Counted from the stretch's first letter, positions 15,172-23,712 are shown. The stretch: 64,000 bases of DNA from Pantanalinema sp. (GCA_036704125.1 DATNQI010000059.1:1-64000), one strand, 5' to 3'. A program made the numbers and translations. The notes: generated by a model not told the origin, from the letters alone.

Positions 15172-16388
15172 TGCGGATCGGCCTCTTGTGCCCCGAGTCG
15201 CTCGGCGCGGGGGGGATCGGCACCTACACCGGCACCCTGGCGCGCGCCCTGGCGCGCGAGGGTCACGACGTGCGGGTGATCCTGCCGGTGGGGCCGGTAC
15301 CCGAGGGGGAGGGGCCCTGCTATCACGGCCTCGCCTTTCCTGAGCGCTACCGCCTGCCCGCCTTCAACCGGGCGTGGGGCCTCTCGAGCGCGCTCTTGCC
15401 CTGGGCGCGCCATGCGGCCGAGGCGGTGCGGGCCCTGCACGCCGAGCATGCCTTCGACGTGCTCGAGGTGCCGGAGTGGCGGGCGGGCGGCCTCTTCCTG
15501 AGGCCGGGGCGGGACCTGCCTGCCCTGGTGGTGCGCCTCCACACCCACCTCTCCCTGGTGCGGCGGCTCAACGACCTGCCCATGACCGCGGATGCGCGGC
15601 TGGCCGCCTCGCTCGAGGCGAAGGCGGTGCGCCACGCCTCGATGGTGCTCGCCAACAGCGCCGCGCTCGCGGACGCGCTTGCGTGCGACTACCAGGTCCC
15701 CCGGCGCGCCATCGACGTGCTGCACCTGGGGGTGGACGTGGAGCGCTTCGCGCCCCGGCCGAGCGACGGCCTCAGGGGCACGCTCGGCCTCTCGGACGCG
15801 GACGTGCTCGCCCTCTTCGTCGGGCGCATCGAGCGCCGCAAGGGGATCGACACCCTGGTCGAGGCCTTCGTGGAGGCCTCGGCCTCGGTGCCGCGGCTGC
15901 ACCTGGCGGTGGCGGGCGGCGACACCGAGACCGCCCCGGACGGCACCAGCCTGCGTGCGCACCTCTGCCGGCGGCTGGAGCGCGCGGGTGCCGCCCACCG
16001 CGTCCACTGGCTCGGGCCGCGCGACCACCGCGAGCTGCCCGAGCTCTACGCCGGCTGCGACTTCTTCGTGGCGCCGAGCCGGCTCGAGCCCTTCGGTCTG
16101 GTGTACCTGGAGGCCATGGCCGCGGGCCGGCCGGTCATCGGGTGCGCGGCCGGCGGGGTCCCCGAGATCGTCCAGGACGGCCGGCAGGGCCTCCTGGTAC
16201 CGCCCCAGGACGCCGGCGCCCTCGCCGGGGCCCTCTGCGCGCTCGCTCTGGACCCACGGCGCCGCGAGGTCATGGGCCTGGGCGCCCGCGAGCGGGCCGA
16301 GGCCTTCGACCACCGCTCGCTCGCCACAAAGACCATCGCCTGCTACCGCGAGGCCCAGGCCCGCCACGCCCGAAGGAGGCATGCATGA
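15171..16388 (+). CDS. Glycosyltransferase family 4
   Basis: A 405-residue GT-B glycosyltransferase that transfers a sugar from a nucleotide donor to a growing glycan at the inner face of the membrane. The N-terminal Rossmann domain starts MRIGLLCPESLGAGGIGTY, with the glycine-rich acceptor loop. The C-terminal donor domain has VGRIERRKGIDTLVEAF near residue 217 and the E-x7-E type block 'PSRLEPFGLVYLEAMAAG' near residues 303-318, followed by GGVPEIV. These match GT4. The start overlaps the radical SAM stop by one base and the end overlaps the acyltransferase start by four (ATGA), so it belongs to one translational unit. The donor and acceptor sugars cannot be read from sequence. Confidence 0.92.
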   Translation: MRIGLLCPESLGAGGIGTYTGTLARALAREGHDVRVILPVGPVPEGEGPCYHGLAFPERYRLPAFNRAWGLSSALLPWARHAAEAVRALHAEHAFDVLEVPEWRAGGLFLRPGRDLPALVVRLHTHLSLVRRLNDLPMTADARLAASLEAKAVRHASMVLANSAALADALACDYQVPRRAIDVLHLGVDVERFAPRPSDGLRGTLGLSDADVLALFVGRIERRKGIDTLVEAFVEASASVPRLHLAVAGGDTETAPDGTSLRAHLCRRLERAGAAHRVHWLGPRDHRELPELYAGCDFFVAPSRLEPFGLVYLEAMAAGRPVIGCAAGGVPEIVQDGRQGLLVPPQDAGALAGALCALALDPRRREVMGLGARERAEAFDHRSLATKTIACYREAQARHARRRHA

Positions 16389-16999
16389 ACCTGCCTTCGC
16401 CCCTCCTGCGCCTCGTCCTCCCTTTCGCCTACTGGGACCGCCGCATCGCGGCTTGGCGAGAGCGGGCCCAGCGCCTGCTCCTGGAGCACGAGCACCGCGA
16501 CCGGCTGAGGCTCGATCCCGACGCCGAGCTCGAGCGCGGCGTCATCTGGCGGCTGGGCGACGCCGGGCGGGTCTCGATCGGCGCCCGGAGCCGGGTGCGG
16601 ACGGGGGCCGAGCTCAAGGTGGACGGCCGGCTCGTGCTCGGCCGGCGCGTCCTGGTCGGCGCCTGGTCCACCCTCTCGGTGCTGGATTCGCTCGAGATCG
16701 GCGACGATTGCCTCCTGGCCGAGCGGGTGAGCATCCGGGACCACGACCATCGCTTTGCCGATCCTTCGATGAACGTGGCCGAGCAGGGCTATGACGTGGC
16801 GCCGGTGCGGCTCGGGCGCAACGTGTGGCTCGGCTGCAACGTGACCGTGCTCAAGGGGGTGAGCCTCGGCGACTCCTGCGTGGTGGGGGCCAACGCCGTC
16901 GTCACCACGAGCTTCCCGGCGGGCTCGGTGCTCGCAGGCGTCCCTGCCCGCGTGATCAAGCGTCTGCCGATCGAGGAGGCCCATGTCAGCACCGACTAA
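16385..16999 (+). CDS. Hexapeptide-repeat acyltransferase
   Basis: A 204-residue left-handed beta-helix transferase of the maltose/galactoside acetyltransferase group, which moves acetyl from acetyl-CoA to a sugar hydroxyl or amine. Hexapeptide turns run from about residue 50 to 190: 'GVIWRLGDAGRVSIGARSRV', 'IGDDCLLAERVSIRDHDH', 'VRLGRNVWLGCNVTVLKGVS', 'IGDSCVVGANAVVTTSF' and 'AGVPARVIKRLP'. The histidine in IRDHDHRF is the expected catalytic region. The ATG at 16385 is chosen because GAAGGAGG lies 5-12 bases before it, inside the end of the glycosyltransferase gene. The last 17 bases overlap the flippase gene. It probably O-acetylates the polymer built by this locus. Confidence 0.88.
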   Translation: MNLPSPLLRLVLPFAYWDRRIAAWRERAQRLLLEHEHRDRLRLDPDAELERGVIWRLGDAGRVSIGARSRVRTGAELKVDGRLVLGRRVLVGAWSTLSVLDSLEIGDDCLLAERVSIRDHDHRFADPSMNVAEQGYDVAPVRLGRNVWLGCNVTVLKGVSLGDSCVVGANAVVTTSFPAGSVLAGVPARVIKRLPIEEAHVSTD

Positions 17000-18506
17000 G
17001 GTGGCCCGCCACACGGCCTTCAACTTCCTGACCATCGCCATCACCTCCCTTCTGGGGGTGGGGGTGACGGCGCTGGTCGCGCGCATGCTCGCCCCGGACC
17101 GGATGGGGGCCTACACCCTTCTGGTCTGGGGGGTGGGGATCGCGGGCCTCTTCGCCAACCTGGGCTACGTGACGGCCACCATGAAGTACATGGCCGAGGC
17201 CCTGGGGCGAGAGGACCCGTCCGAGGCCGCCGGGATGCTCGCGTTCTCGAGCCGGCAGGTGCTCGCCTGCGGCTTTGCGGTCTCGCTCCTGCTCGCCGGG
17301 ATCGGCCCGTGGGCCGCCACGGCCTTGGGGCGTCCGGAGCTCGCCACGGGCCTTGCGGTCGGTGGCGCCTCGGTCATCCCCATGGCCCTCTTGGCCCTCT
17401 ACACCGCGGCCTGCCAGGCTCTCCAGCGCTACGACCAGGTGGCGGCGGTCACCGGGGTCACGGCCCTTGCGTCACTCGCAGGCACGGTGCTCGCCCTGAC
17501 CCAGGGCGGGGGCCTCGCGGGGCTGCTCGGGGCGACGGGGTTCGCTTCGGCCCTGGGCGTGATGGTCTACCTGGTGCTGCTGTCGCGCTGGCGGCCGGGC
17601 TGGTGGGGCGCGGCGCTTCCTGCCGAGCAGCGCCTGGCCATGCGGCGCTACCAGGGGCCGGTCTTCGTCATGCTGGTGCTGGACGCGGTGGTCTGGCAGC
17701 GTTCGGAGGTCTTCTTCCTGGGGGCCTACGCGCCGGTGCGCGAGGTGGCCTTCTACGGGATGGCCTTCAGCCTCGCGACCATGGCCATGAAGCTCATCCC
17801 GGGCACCCTGGTGGGCCTCTTGATCCCCAGCATGTCGCGCGCGATGGGCCAGGGCGATCGCGAGGGGGTGGGCCGGATCTACCGCCAGAGCTGCCGCTAC
17901 ATGGCGATGCTCGCGATGCCGGTGGCGGTGGGCGGGACGCTGGTGGCTCCCGCCCTGGTGGCGGTGCTGTACGGGGCCGGGTACGAGCCGGTGGCGGGCC
18001 TGTTGGGGGCGCTTCTGGGCTTCAACGCCCTGGTGATGGTCTACGGCTTCCCGGCGTCGAGCGTGCTCTACAGCACGGACGCCCAGCGCCTCATGGTCCG
18101 GATCGGGCTGGGGGTATCGGCCCTTAATTTGCTCCTGGCGGGGGTGCTCATCCCACGGTACGGGGCCTGGGGGGCGGTGCTGGCCAACGGCCTCGCGCAG
18201 CTGGCGAGCCTCTACCCGGGCATCCGGGTGGCCCAGGCCCAGACCGGGGCGGGGGTCCCCGTCCGCAGCGTGCTGCACCTCTTGCTGGCGTCACTGGGGA
18301 TGGGGGTGCCGGTGTACGCGGTGGTGCGCGCCTGCCCGCCTCTCTTGGCCCTTTGCCTCGCCCCGGTGCTGGGCATGCTCGCCTTCTCGCTCATCCTGTG
18401 GCTCACCGGGGCCGTCGCCCCCGAGGACCGCGCGGCCCTCAGGGCGATCGCCTCGAGGGTCCCCGGCCTGCGCTTGATTCCCCGCCCCCCGGTGGGGCGG
18501 GGCTAG
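16983..18506 (+). CDS. Wzx-like polysaccharide flippase (MOP family)
   Basis: A 507-residue integral membrane protein with about 12-14 hydrophobic segments and a short cytoplasmic N-terminus. The opening 'VARHTAFNFLTIAITSLLGVGVTALVARML', a later 'FLGAYAPVREVAFYGMAFSLATMAMKLIPG' and the polysaccharide-synthesis C-terminal pattern identify the oligosaccharidyl-lipid flippase superfamily. It would move undecaprenyl-linked repeat units from the inner to the outer face of the membrane. GGAGG at 16975 sets the ATG at 16983, 17 bases inside the acyltransferase gene. It is the last gene of the plus-strand arm. A G+C hairpin covers its final codons and an attC-like element starts seven bases after its stop. 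No Wzy polymerase is evident nearby. Confidence 0.9.
   Translation: MSAPTKVARHTAFNFLTIAITSLLGVGVTALVARMLAPDRMGAYTLLVWGVGIAGLFANLGYVTATMKYMAEALGREDPSEAAGMLAFSSRQVLACGFAVSLLLAGIGPWAATALGRPELATGLAVGGASVIPMALLALYTAACQALQRYDQVAAVTGVTALASLAGTVLALTQGGGLAGLLGATGFASALGVMVYLVLLSRWRPGWWGAALPAEQRLAMRRYQGPVFVMLVLDAVVWQRSEVFFLGAYAPVREVAFYGMAFSLATMAMKLIPGTLVGLLIPSMSRAMGQGDREGVGRIYRQSCRYMAMLAMPVAVGGTLVAPALVAVLYGAGYEPVAGLLGALLGFNALVMVYGFPASSVLYSTDAQRLMVRIGLGVSALNLLLAGVLIPRYGAWGAVLANGLAQLASLYPGIRVAQAQTGAGVPVRSVLHLLLASLGMGVPVYAVVRACPPLLALCLAPVLGMLAFSLILWLTGAVAPEDRAALRAIASRVPGLRLIPRPPVGRG
18480..18502. repeat. 23-bp hairpin, left copy of an inverted pair
   Basis: A self-complementary sequence (CCCCGCCCC, 5-base loop, GGGGCGGGG) spans the last codons of the flippase gene. 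Its exact reverse complement occurs at 18660-18682, so the two form a 23-bp inverted repeat around the intergenic region. It has no U-run after it. It may end transcription of the plus-strand arm or bound a mobile segment. Confidence 0.65.
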
Positions 18507-18513
18507 GGTGAAC

Positions 18514-18580
18514 GTCTAACGAACTGTTCAATCAAGCCGCTTACAGCGGCCACCACAACACATGCCTGGTTTTGTTGGAT
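18514..18580 (+). repeat. attC-like site (integron recombination site candidate)
   Basis: The 67-bp element starts GTCTAAC and ends GTTGGAT. These fit the RYYYAAC and GTTRRRY core-site consensus of integron attC sites, seven bases after the flippase stop. The ends can pair with several G-T wobbles, and a hairpin GCCGCT-TAC-AGCGGC sits in the middle. Its reverse complement is about three quarters identical to the element at 44890-44958. No integrase gene is in the window. Alternatives are a dispersed palindromic repeat or a family-specific terminator. Confidence 0.5.
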
Positions 18581-18659
18581 GTGAGGGGTGGGGGGATAAA
18601 ATCAAGTTCCTCGTGCCCCCGGCTGGAGACTCGGAGCGGTTAGATCCCCCCACCCCCGA

Positions 18660-18682
18660 CCCCGCCCCACCGGGGGGCGGGG
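18660..18682. repeat. 23-bp hairpin, right copy of the inverted pair
   Basis: Exact reverse complement of 18480-18502 and itself self-complementary. It lies 35 bases past the stop of the minus-strand sugar-phosphate transferase gene, so it may end that operon. It has no U-tract. Confidence 0.65.
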
Positions 18683-18717
18683 GGATTCAGGCTGGCGTGA
18701 ACTCAGGCACCACTTTT

Positions 18718-19287
18718 CTACTTGATTCCCTCGCCCGTGAGGAGCACGATCGGCGTCTTGAAGAGGATCAAGAGGTCCAGCCCCAGGCCGATGCGTTCGG
18801 CGTACGCGCGGTCGTAGCCGAGCTTGGTCGGGATGTCCAGGTCGTCGCGGCCGTGGATCTGGGCCCAGCCCGAGAGGCCGGGCAGCACCGAGAGCACCCG
18901 GGCCTTGTCGTCCTCGCTCCACTCGCTCTCCACGATGCTCGGCACCTCGGGCCGCGGCCCGATGAAGCTCATGTCCCCCTTGAGGATGTTGAAGAGCTGG
19001 GGCAGCTCGTCGATCGAGGTGCGGCGCAAGAAGGCGCCGAGCTTCGTGATCCGGTGGTCGCCCACCTGGGTGAGCACCGGCCCCGCCTCGCCGCCCTTTC
19101 GCATGGTCCGGAACTTGAAGATGGTGAAGGGCCTGCCGCCCCTGCCCATCCGCGCTTGGGTGAAGATCGGGCTTCCCGGCGAGTCGAGGGGGATCGCGAT
19201 CGCCACCAAGAGAAGCACGGGGCTCGCGAGCACCAGCAGGATCAAGGCGCCGAGGATGTCGGCTGCGCGCTTGACGAGGCGGTACAC
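18718..19287 (-). CDS. Initiating undecaprenyl-phosphate sugar-1-phosphate transferase
   Basis: A 189-residue small phosphoglycosyltransferase of the PglC/WcaJ type, which transfers a sugar-1-phosphate from a UDP-sugar to undecaprenyl phosphate and so starts the lipid-linked glycan. One N-terminal membrane helix (about residues 10-35, with a conserved 'SPVLLLVAIAI') is followed by FTQARMGRGGRPFTIFKFRTM. The catalytic Asp-Glu pair region 'LRRTSIDELPQLFNILKGD' is followed by 'SFIGPRPE'. The length fits the minimal monotopic family without the Rossmann extension. It is the last gene of the minus-strand arm, three bases after the aminotransferase. With the dehydratase and aminotransferase it suggests a diamino- or amino-sugar first residue. 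Confidence 0.93.
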   Translation of the reverse strand: MYRLVKRAADILGALILLVLASPVLLLVAIAIPLDSPGSPIFTQARMGRGGRPFTIFKFRTMRKGGEAGPVLTQVGDHRITKLGAFLRRTSIDELPQLFNILKGDMSFIGPRPEVPSIVESEWSEDDKARVLSVLPGLSGWAQIHGRDDLDIPTKLGYDRAYAERIGLGLDLLILFKTPIVLLTGEGIK

Positions 19288-19290
19288 GGC

Positions 19291-20469
19291 CTACCTCCGG
19301 TAGCGGTCGGCGACCGAGAGCACCCGCTCGCAGACCGCCTCGATCTGCTCCAAGGAGAGCCTGGGCGAGAGGGGCAGCGAGATCATGCGGCGGTAGCTGT
19401 CCTCGGCCACGGGGAAGTCCCCCACCTTGAGGCCCAGCTCGCGCCGGTAGACGGGGTGGTACGAGGCCGGGATGAAGTGGACCGAGGTCTGGACGCCCAG
19501 CTCCTTGAGCGCCTCGATGAAGGCGTCGCGGTCGATGGTGAGCGCCTCGGGCCGCACGCGGATCATGAAGAGGTGCCAGGCGTGCATGTCGCCGCGCGCC
19601 TCGTCGGCGATAGGAGGCAGCTCGAGGGCCGGGTGGTCCTTGAAGGCCTCGAAGTAGCGCGCAACGTACCGGCGCCGCGTCGCCTGCATGTCCTCGAAGC
19701 GCGCGAACTGCGCCAGGCCCAGGGCGGCGGCCAGGTCGGCCATGTTGTACTTGTAGCCGGCCTCCTCGACCTCGTAGAACCAGGAGCCCGCCCCCGAGTA
19801 GCGCTTCCAGGCGTTGCGGCTCATGCCGTGCAGGCCGAGCACCCGGATCCGGTCGGCGGCCTCGTCGTGGTTGGTGGTGAGCATGCCCCCCTCGCCGGTG
19901 GCGAGGTTCTTGGTGGCGTAGAACGAGAAGGCGGTGTAGTCGGCCAGCGACCCCACCGGCCTGCCCTTGTAGAAGGTGCCCAGCGCGTGCGCGGCGTCGT
20001 CGGTGACGACCAGGTCCCTGTCGCGAGCGAGCGCCATCAGGGGGTCCATGTCCACCGGGTTGCCGGCGTAGTGGACCGGGGAGATGCCCTTGGTCCTGGT
20101 GGTCAGGACCTTCTCGACGCCCTCGGCCGAGAGGTTGAGGCTCAAGGGATCCACGTCGGCGAGCACGGGCTTCGCGCCCACGTGCAGGATGGTGTTGAGG
20201 GTCGCGCAGAAGGTCAAAGGCGTGGTGACGACCTCGTCGCCCGGCCCGATGCCGCTCGCCAGGTGCGCCAGGTGCAAGGCGGCGGTGCAGGAGTTGAGCG
20301 CGATCCCGTGCCGGGCCTGGACGTAGCCTGCGATCGCGGCCTCGAAGGCCTTGGTCTTGGGGCCCATGGTGATCCAGCCGCTCTTGAGCACCTCGGTGAC
20401 GGCGGCGATCTCGGCGTCCCCGATGAGGGCCGGCGAGAAGGGGATTTGCGTGGCGGCGGCGTCGATCAT
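19291..20469 (-). CDS. DegT/DnrJ/EryC1-family sugar aminotransferase
   Basis: A 392-residue PLP-dependent aminotransferase that converts UDP-4-keto-6-deoxy sugars to 4-amino sugars. Family blocks are SGWITMGPKTKAFE near residue 32, 'ALNSCTAALHLA' for PLP phosphate binding, 'VTDDAAHALG' (Asp for the pyridine nitrogen) and SFYATKNLATGEGGM, with the Schiff-base lysine at about residue 187. 'HLFMIRV' and 'SVHFIPASYHP' near the C-terminus are also typical. It overlaps the dehydratase by four bases, and the enzymes catalyse consecutive steps as PglF and PglE do. Whether it makes a bacillosamine-, perosamine- or other 4-amino sugar cannot be decided. Confidence 0.93.
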   Translation of the reverse strand: MIDAAATQIPFSPALIGDAEIAAVTEVLKSGWITMGPKTKAFEAAIAGYVQARHGIALNSCTAALHLAHLASGIGPGDEVVTTPLTFCATLNTILHVGAKPVLADVDPLSLNLSAEGVEKVLTTRTKGISPVHYAGNPVDMDPLMALARDRDLVVTDDAAHALGTFYKGRPVGSLADYTAFSFYATKNLATGEGGMLTTNHDEAADRIRVLGLHGMSRNAWKRYSGAGSWFYEVEEAGYKYNMADLAAALGLAQFARFEDMQATRRRYVARYFEAFKDHPALELPPIADEARGDMHAWHLFMIRVRPEALTIDRDAFIEALKELGVQTSVHFIPASYHPVYRRELGLKVGDFPVAEDSYRRMISLPLSPRLSLEQIEAVCERVLSVADRYRR

Positions 20470-22322
20470 GATTCACTCCCTGGAGAGGCGATGGGTTCGG
20501 GGAAGCCGTCCCGGGCGATGACCGAGTCGAGGACGGCGCGGACCTGGGTCTCGGACTGGAGGCCGATCGCCTCCTGGAGGCGCGAGAGGATCCCGGCCCA
20601 CCAGTGGGGGTCGGGAGGGTGCTGGGCCTTGGCCGCGAAGACCTGGGGATGCTCGGTGGGGCGGGTGCCCTCCGAGGTGATGAGCAGCTCCTCGTACAGC
20701 TTCTCGCCGGGCCGGATGCCGCTGAAGACGATCTCGACGTCGTCCTCGCGCAGCCCCGAGAGCTTGATCATGTTGCGGGCGAGATCGAGGATCTTGACCG
20801 GCACGCCCATGTCGAGCATCAGGACCTCGCCCGAGCGCCCGAGGGTCGCCGCCTGGAGCACCAGGGTGACGGCCTCGGGGATGGTCATGAAGTAGCGGGT
20901 CATGTCGGGGTGGGTGACGGTGATGGGGCCGCCCTGGGCGATCTGGCGCCGGAAGAGGGGCACCACGCTGCCGCTGGAGCCCAGCACGTTGCCGAACCGG
21001 ACGGCGACGAACTTGGTCGCGCTCTTGGTCGCGAGGTCCTGGATGATGAGCTCGGCGCAGCGCTTGGTCTTGCCCATGACGTTGGTGGGGCGCACCGCCT
21101 TGTCGGTCGAGATGAGGACGAAGTGCGAGACCCCCGACGCGTGGGCCACCTCGGCCAGGTTGCGGCTGCCGAACACGTTGTTGCCGGCGGCCTCGACCGG
21201 GTTGGCCTCCATCAGGGGGACGTGCTTGTGGGCGGCCGCGTGCAGGACGACCTCGGGCCGCTCGGTGGCAAAGACCTCCTCGACCCGGCGTCGGTCGCGC
21301 ATGTCGGCGATCACGGGCACCACCGGCAGGCCGGGGAAGTTCGCGCAGAGCTCCTGCTCGATGTGGTAGATGGGGTTCTCGGCCTGGTCGAAGAGCACCA
21401 GCGCCGAGGGACCCAGCGCGGCGATCTGCCGGCACAGCTCGGACCCGATGGAGCCTCCCGCGCCCGAGACGAGCACGCGCCTGCCCGGAAGGTAGGTGAG
21501 GAGCCGCTCGTCCACCACCACCGGGTCGCGGCCCAGGAGGTCCTCGATCTGGATGTCGCGCAGGTGGCTGATCGAGACGGTGCCCTGGACGATCTCCTGC
21601 AGGGCGGGGATGGTCTGGACCCTGGCGGGGGTCGCCGCGCAGAGGCGCAGCATCTCCTTCTGGACCCGCTGGGGGGCCGAGGGCATGGCGACCACCACCA
21701 GGTCGATCCCGAGGCGCTCGACCAGTGAGGCGATCGCCGTGCGGTCGCCGAGCACCTCGATGCCGTGGATGCGCAGGCCGCGCTTCTCCTTTCGGTCGTC
21801 CACGAAGCCCACCGGCGCAAGCCCCCCCTCGGGGTGGCGCAGGATGTCGCGCGCGAGCATCTCGCCGGCGTCCCCCGCCCCCACGATGAGGGTGCGGGTG
21901 ATGCTCGACTGCCTGGGGCCGGGGGTGACCTCGGCCCAGTAGCGCATGCCGAAGCGAACCCCCCCCAGCATGATGACGCTCAGGAGGGCCTCGATGAAGA
22001 CGATGGAGCGCGGGAAGCTCGCGTTGCTCGAGACGTAGAGCAGCAAGGAGAAGATGGCGCTGCCCGAGACCACCGCCAGGGCGATCGCCATGGCCTCGCG
22101 CACCCCGATGTAGCGCCAGACGTGGCGGTACATGCCGAAGAGGAAGTTCACGACCATCCGAAGCAGGGGCAGGGCCGCGAAGAAGATCCAGAACTGGGAG
22201 ATGTGGGCGACGGGGATCACCCCGTCGAAGCGCAGGTAGAACGCCCCCAGGTAGGCGACGGCCGCCACCCCCAGGTCGAAGAGGGGGATGAGCCCTCGCA
22301 GGCTACGGACGAACGGGGCCAT
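20466..22322 (-). CDS. FlaA1/CapD-type nucleotide-sugar 4,6-dehydratase
   Basis: A 618-residue membrane-anchored dehydratase of the PglF/WbpM/CapD group. Four hydrophobic helices occupy about residues 8-115. A soluble region follows with a first Rossmann-like domain (TLIVGAGDAGEMLARD) and the catalytic short-chain dehydrogenase domain: NAD motif VSGAGGSIGSELCRQ near residue 285, 'HAAAHKHVPLMEANPVEA', and TDKAVRPTNVMGKTKR, where Met replaces the usual Tyr as in most large family members. It would convert UDP-GlcNAc to UDP-4-keto-6-deoxy-GlcNAc for the downstream aminotransferase, with which it shares a four-base overlap. It also overlaps the methyltransferase upstream by 20 bases. Confidence 0.94.
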   Translation of the reverse strand: MAPFVRSLRGLIPLFDLGVAAVAYLGAFYLRFDGVIPVAHISQFWIFFAALPLLRMVVNFLFGMYRHVWRYIGVREAMAIALAVVSGSAIFSLLLYVSSNASFPRSIVFIEALLSVIMLGGVRFGMRYWAEVTPGPRQSSITRTLIVGAGDAGEMLARDILRHPEGGLAPVGFVDDRKEKRGLRIHGIEVLGDRTAIASLVERLGIDLVVVAMPSAPQRVQKEMLRLCAATPARVQTIPALQEIVQGTVSISHLRDIQIEDLLGRDPVVVDERLLTYLPGRRVLVSGAGGSIGSELCRQIAALGPSALVLFDQAENPIYHIEQELCANFPGLPVVPVIADMRDRRRVEEVFATERPEVVLHAAAHKHVPLMEANPVEAAGNNVFGSRNLAEVAHASGVSHFVLISTDKAVRPTNVMGKTKRCAELIIQDLATKSATKFVAVRFGNVLGSSGSVVPLFRRQIAQGGPITVTHPDMTRYFMTIPEAVTLVLQAATLGRSGEVLMLDMGVPVKILDLARNMIKLSGLREDDVEIVFSGIRPGEKLYEELLITSEGTRPTEHPQVFAAKAQHPPDPHWWAGILSRLQEAIGLQSETQVRAVLDSVIARDGFPEPIASPGSES

Positions 22323-23037
22323 CGGGTCGGATCACTCCCAGCAGGTGCCCCCGCAGGGGCGGCAGGGCCTCGAGGGCCCGGCACAGGGTCCAGCTCAAAG
22401 GGGCCAGGCGGCGGCCCAGGGCGGGTAGGAGGGTGTGGGGTTTCAGGCGCAGCTCGCACCCGGGGAAGAGGTGTTCGATCCGCTCCCGGGTCAGGGGCAC
22501 CAGGTTGGAGTTGCGCGGGTCGGTGAGGCGCATGTCGTACCAGACGATGGCGCCTCCCGGCGAGAGCACCCGCAGCATCTCGTCGGCGAGGCGCTGCTGC
22601 ACCCCGAGGTCCAGGATCGACGAGAAGACGGTCGATTGCATCACCAGGTCGAAGGAGCCCGAGGCGAAGGGCAGGACCCCGCCGTCGATCAGCTCGAAGC
22701 GCAGGTGGGGCGAGAGGTCGCGGGCCTTGCCGAGGCGATCGCTCAGCACGTCCACCCCGACCAGGTGCTCGGAGCGCGCTCCGTAGCGCAGCATCTGGCG
22801 CAGGTCGTCGCCCATGCCGCAGCCCACGTCGAGCACCGTCACCCCGTCGAGATCGGCGAAGCCCTCCTCGCCGAGAAGGGCGAGCAGGTCGCGCTCGCGG
22901 CGCTGGAGCCGATAAAGGTTGCCCGGCTTCATGATCGAGTAGAAGTCGGCCGGCAGGCGGCGCGCGCGCTCGGCGTAGACCCGCTCGACGCGCGCGACCT
23001 CTTGGTCCTGGGGCATGGAAGCGTCCTCTTGCGTCAT
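22303..23037 (-). CDS. SAM-dependent methyltransferase
   Basis: A 244-residue class I methyltransferase. The SAM-binding motif VLDVGCGMGDDLRQML lies near residue 68, followed by LVGVDVLSDRL (the acidic ribose-binding residue), 'FELIDGGVLPFASGSFDLVMQSTV' split over motif II, and 'LRVLSPGGAIVWYDMR'. Substrate-binding regions are not diagnostic. It is the first gene of the minus-strand sugar operon and overlaps the dehydratase by 20 bases, so a nucleotide sugar or glycan methylation role is likely. Two starts are plausible: ATG 23037 with GAAGG upstream, or ATG 23016 with GAGGA upstream. The difference is seven residues. Confidence 0.87.
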   Translation of the reverse strand: MTQEDASMPQDQEVARVERVYAERARRLPADFYSIMKPGNLYRLQRRERDLLALLGEEGFADLDGVTVLDVGCGMGDDLRQMLRYGARSEHLVGVDVLSDRLGKARDLSPHLRFELIDGGVLPFASGSFDLVMQSTVFSSILDLGVQQRLADEMLRVLSPGGAIVWYDMRLTDPRNSNLVPLTRERIEHLFPGCELRLKPHTLLPALGRRLAPLSWTLCRALEALPPLRGHLLGVIRPDGPVRP

Positions 23038-23360
23038 GGTTTCAAACCTTCCCCACCATCTGAATCTTCCCCCCTCGAGCGCGATCGAAACGGGGCTTGC
23101 GGCAGGCGGAGCGGGGATCCGTCAGGTTCGATTCTAGCACGATCGGCGGCTAGCCGGGGCTTCGCCGACGGGCGAGCGCATTTTTTCCGTAGACAGGCGA
23201 GATTATGGGGGGATTGTCGACTTGTCGGCAAAAAAATCGTTTCGAAGCGCGCGACTCAAATAAGTTCCGGGATATTGCGCGCGAGGGCGTGAATTGTTAG
23301 AGTAATTCCAGCAACGATGCCGCCCATCGTTTCTTATTCGCCCTGATGGAGGAGAACTTA
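23038..23360. other. 323-bp divergent intergenic region
   Basis: No gene is visible. It separates the minus-strand sugar operon from the small basic protein and is more AT-rich than its surroundings over 23215-23340. A weak plus-strand promoter candidate is TTGCGC (23275-23280), 17 bases, then TAGAGT (23298-23303), about 50 bases before the gene start. The promoter of the methyltransferase should lie in the left part, but I see no strong match. Confidence 0.5.
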
Positions 23361-23696
23361 ATGCCTCGTACCAAGTCCGCCACCGCGACCAAGCCCAAGA
23401 AGGCTGCCGCTTCCTCCGCCAAGGTCGCGGCTTCGAAGCGCTCGCGTCGCTCGCCTTACGAGCTGGTCCAGGAGCTGCGCGCGAAGCGCGACGCGCTTCA
23501 GGCCTCGATGGATGCCCGCATCGCGAAGCTCGATCAGCGTATCAACGCGCTCGAATCCAAGCATGAGCACAAGATCAAGGTTTCCGAGCTGCTCGCGAGC
23601 CGCTCGGCCGAGGAGCTCGAGAAGGAGCTGGAGGCCCTGCGCACCCAGCAGTCCCTGCTGCGCAAGGCCCTCAAGCAAGGCGCGAAGCCCCAATAA
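23361..23696 (+). CDS. Small basic coiled-coil protein
   Basis: A 111-residue hypothetical protein. The first 35 residues are rich in Lys, Ala, Ser and Thr ('PKKAAASSAKVAASKRSRR'), like histone H1-type or other nucleic-acid-binding tails. Residues about 38-110 are predicted to be one long heptad-rich helix ('LVQELRAKRDALQASMDARI', then KLDQRINALE and later ELEKELEAL). GGAGGAGAA just before ATG 23361 sets the start, and a strong terminator follows, so it is a monocistronic and probably well-expressed gene. A nucleoid-associated or inclusion-associated structural protein is possible, but there is no family match I can name. Confidence 0.8.
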   Translation: MPRTKSATATKPKKAAASSAKVAASKRSRRSPYELVQELRAKRDALQASMDARIAKLDQRINALESKHEHKIKVSELLASRSAEELEKELEALRTQQSLLRKALKQGAKPQ

Positions 23697-23712
23697 CTTC
23701 GAAGTAAAAAAC

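Larger units (their letters stand above)
18507..18717. other. Structured region between two convergent operons
   Basis: This 211-bp gap holds no gene. It contains the attC-like element (18514-18580), a nested perfect 13-bp inverted repeat (GGGGTGGGGGGAT at 18585-18597 and its complement at 18644-18656), and the right-hand copy of the 23-bp hairpin (18660-18682). The nesting suggests a large secondary structure or a small mobile segment between the two arms of the sugar locus. Confidence 0.6.
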
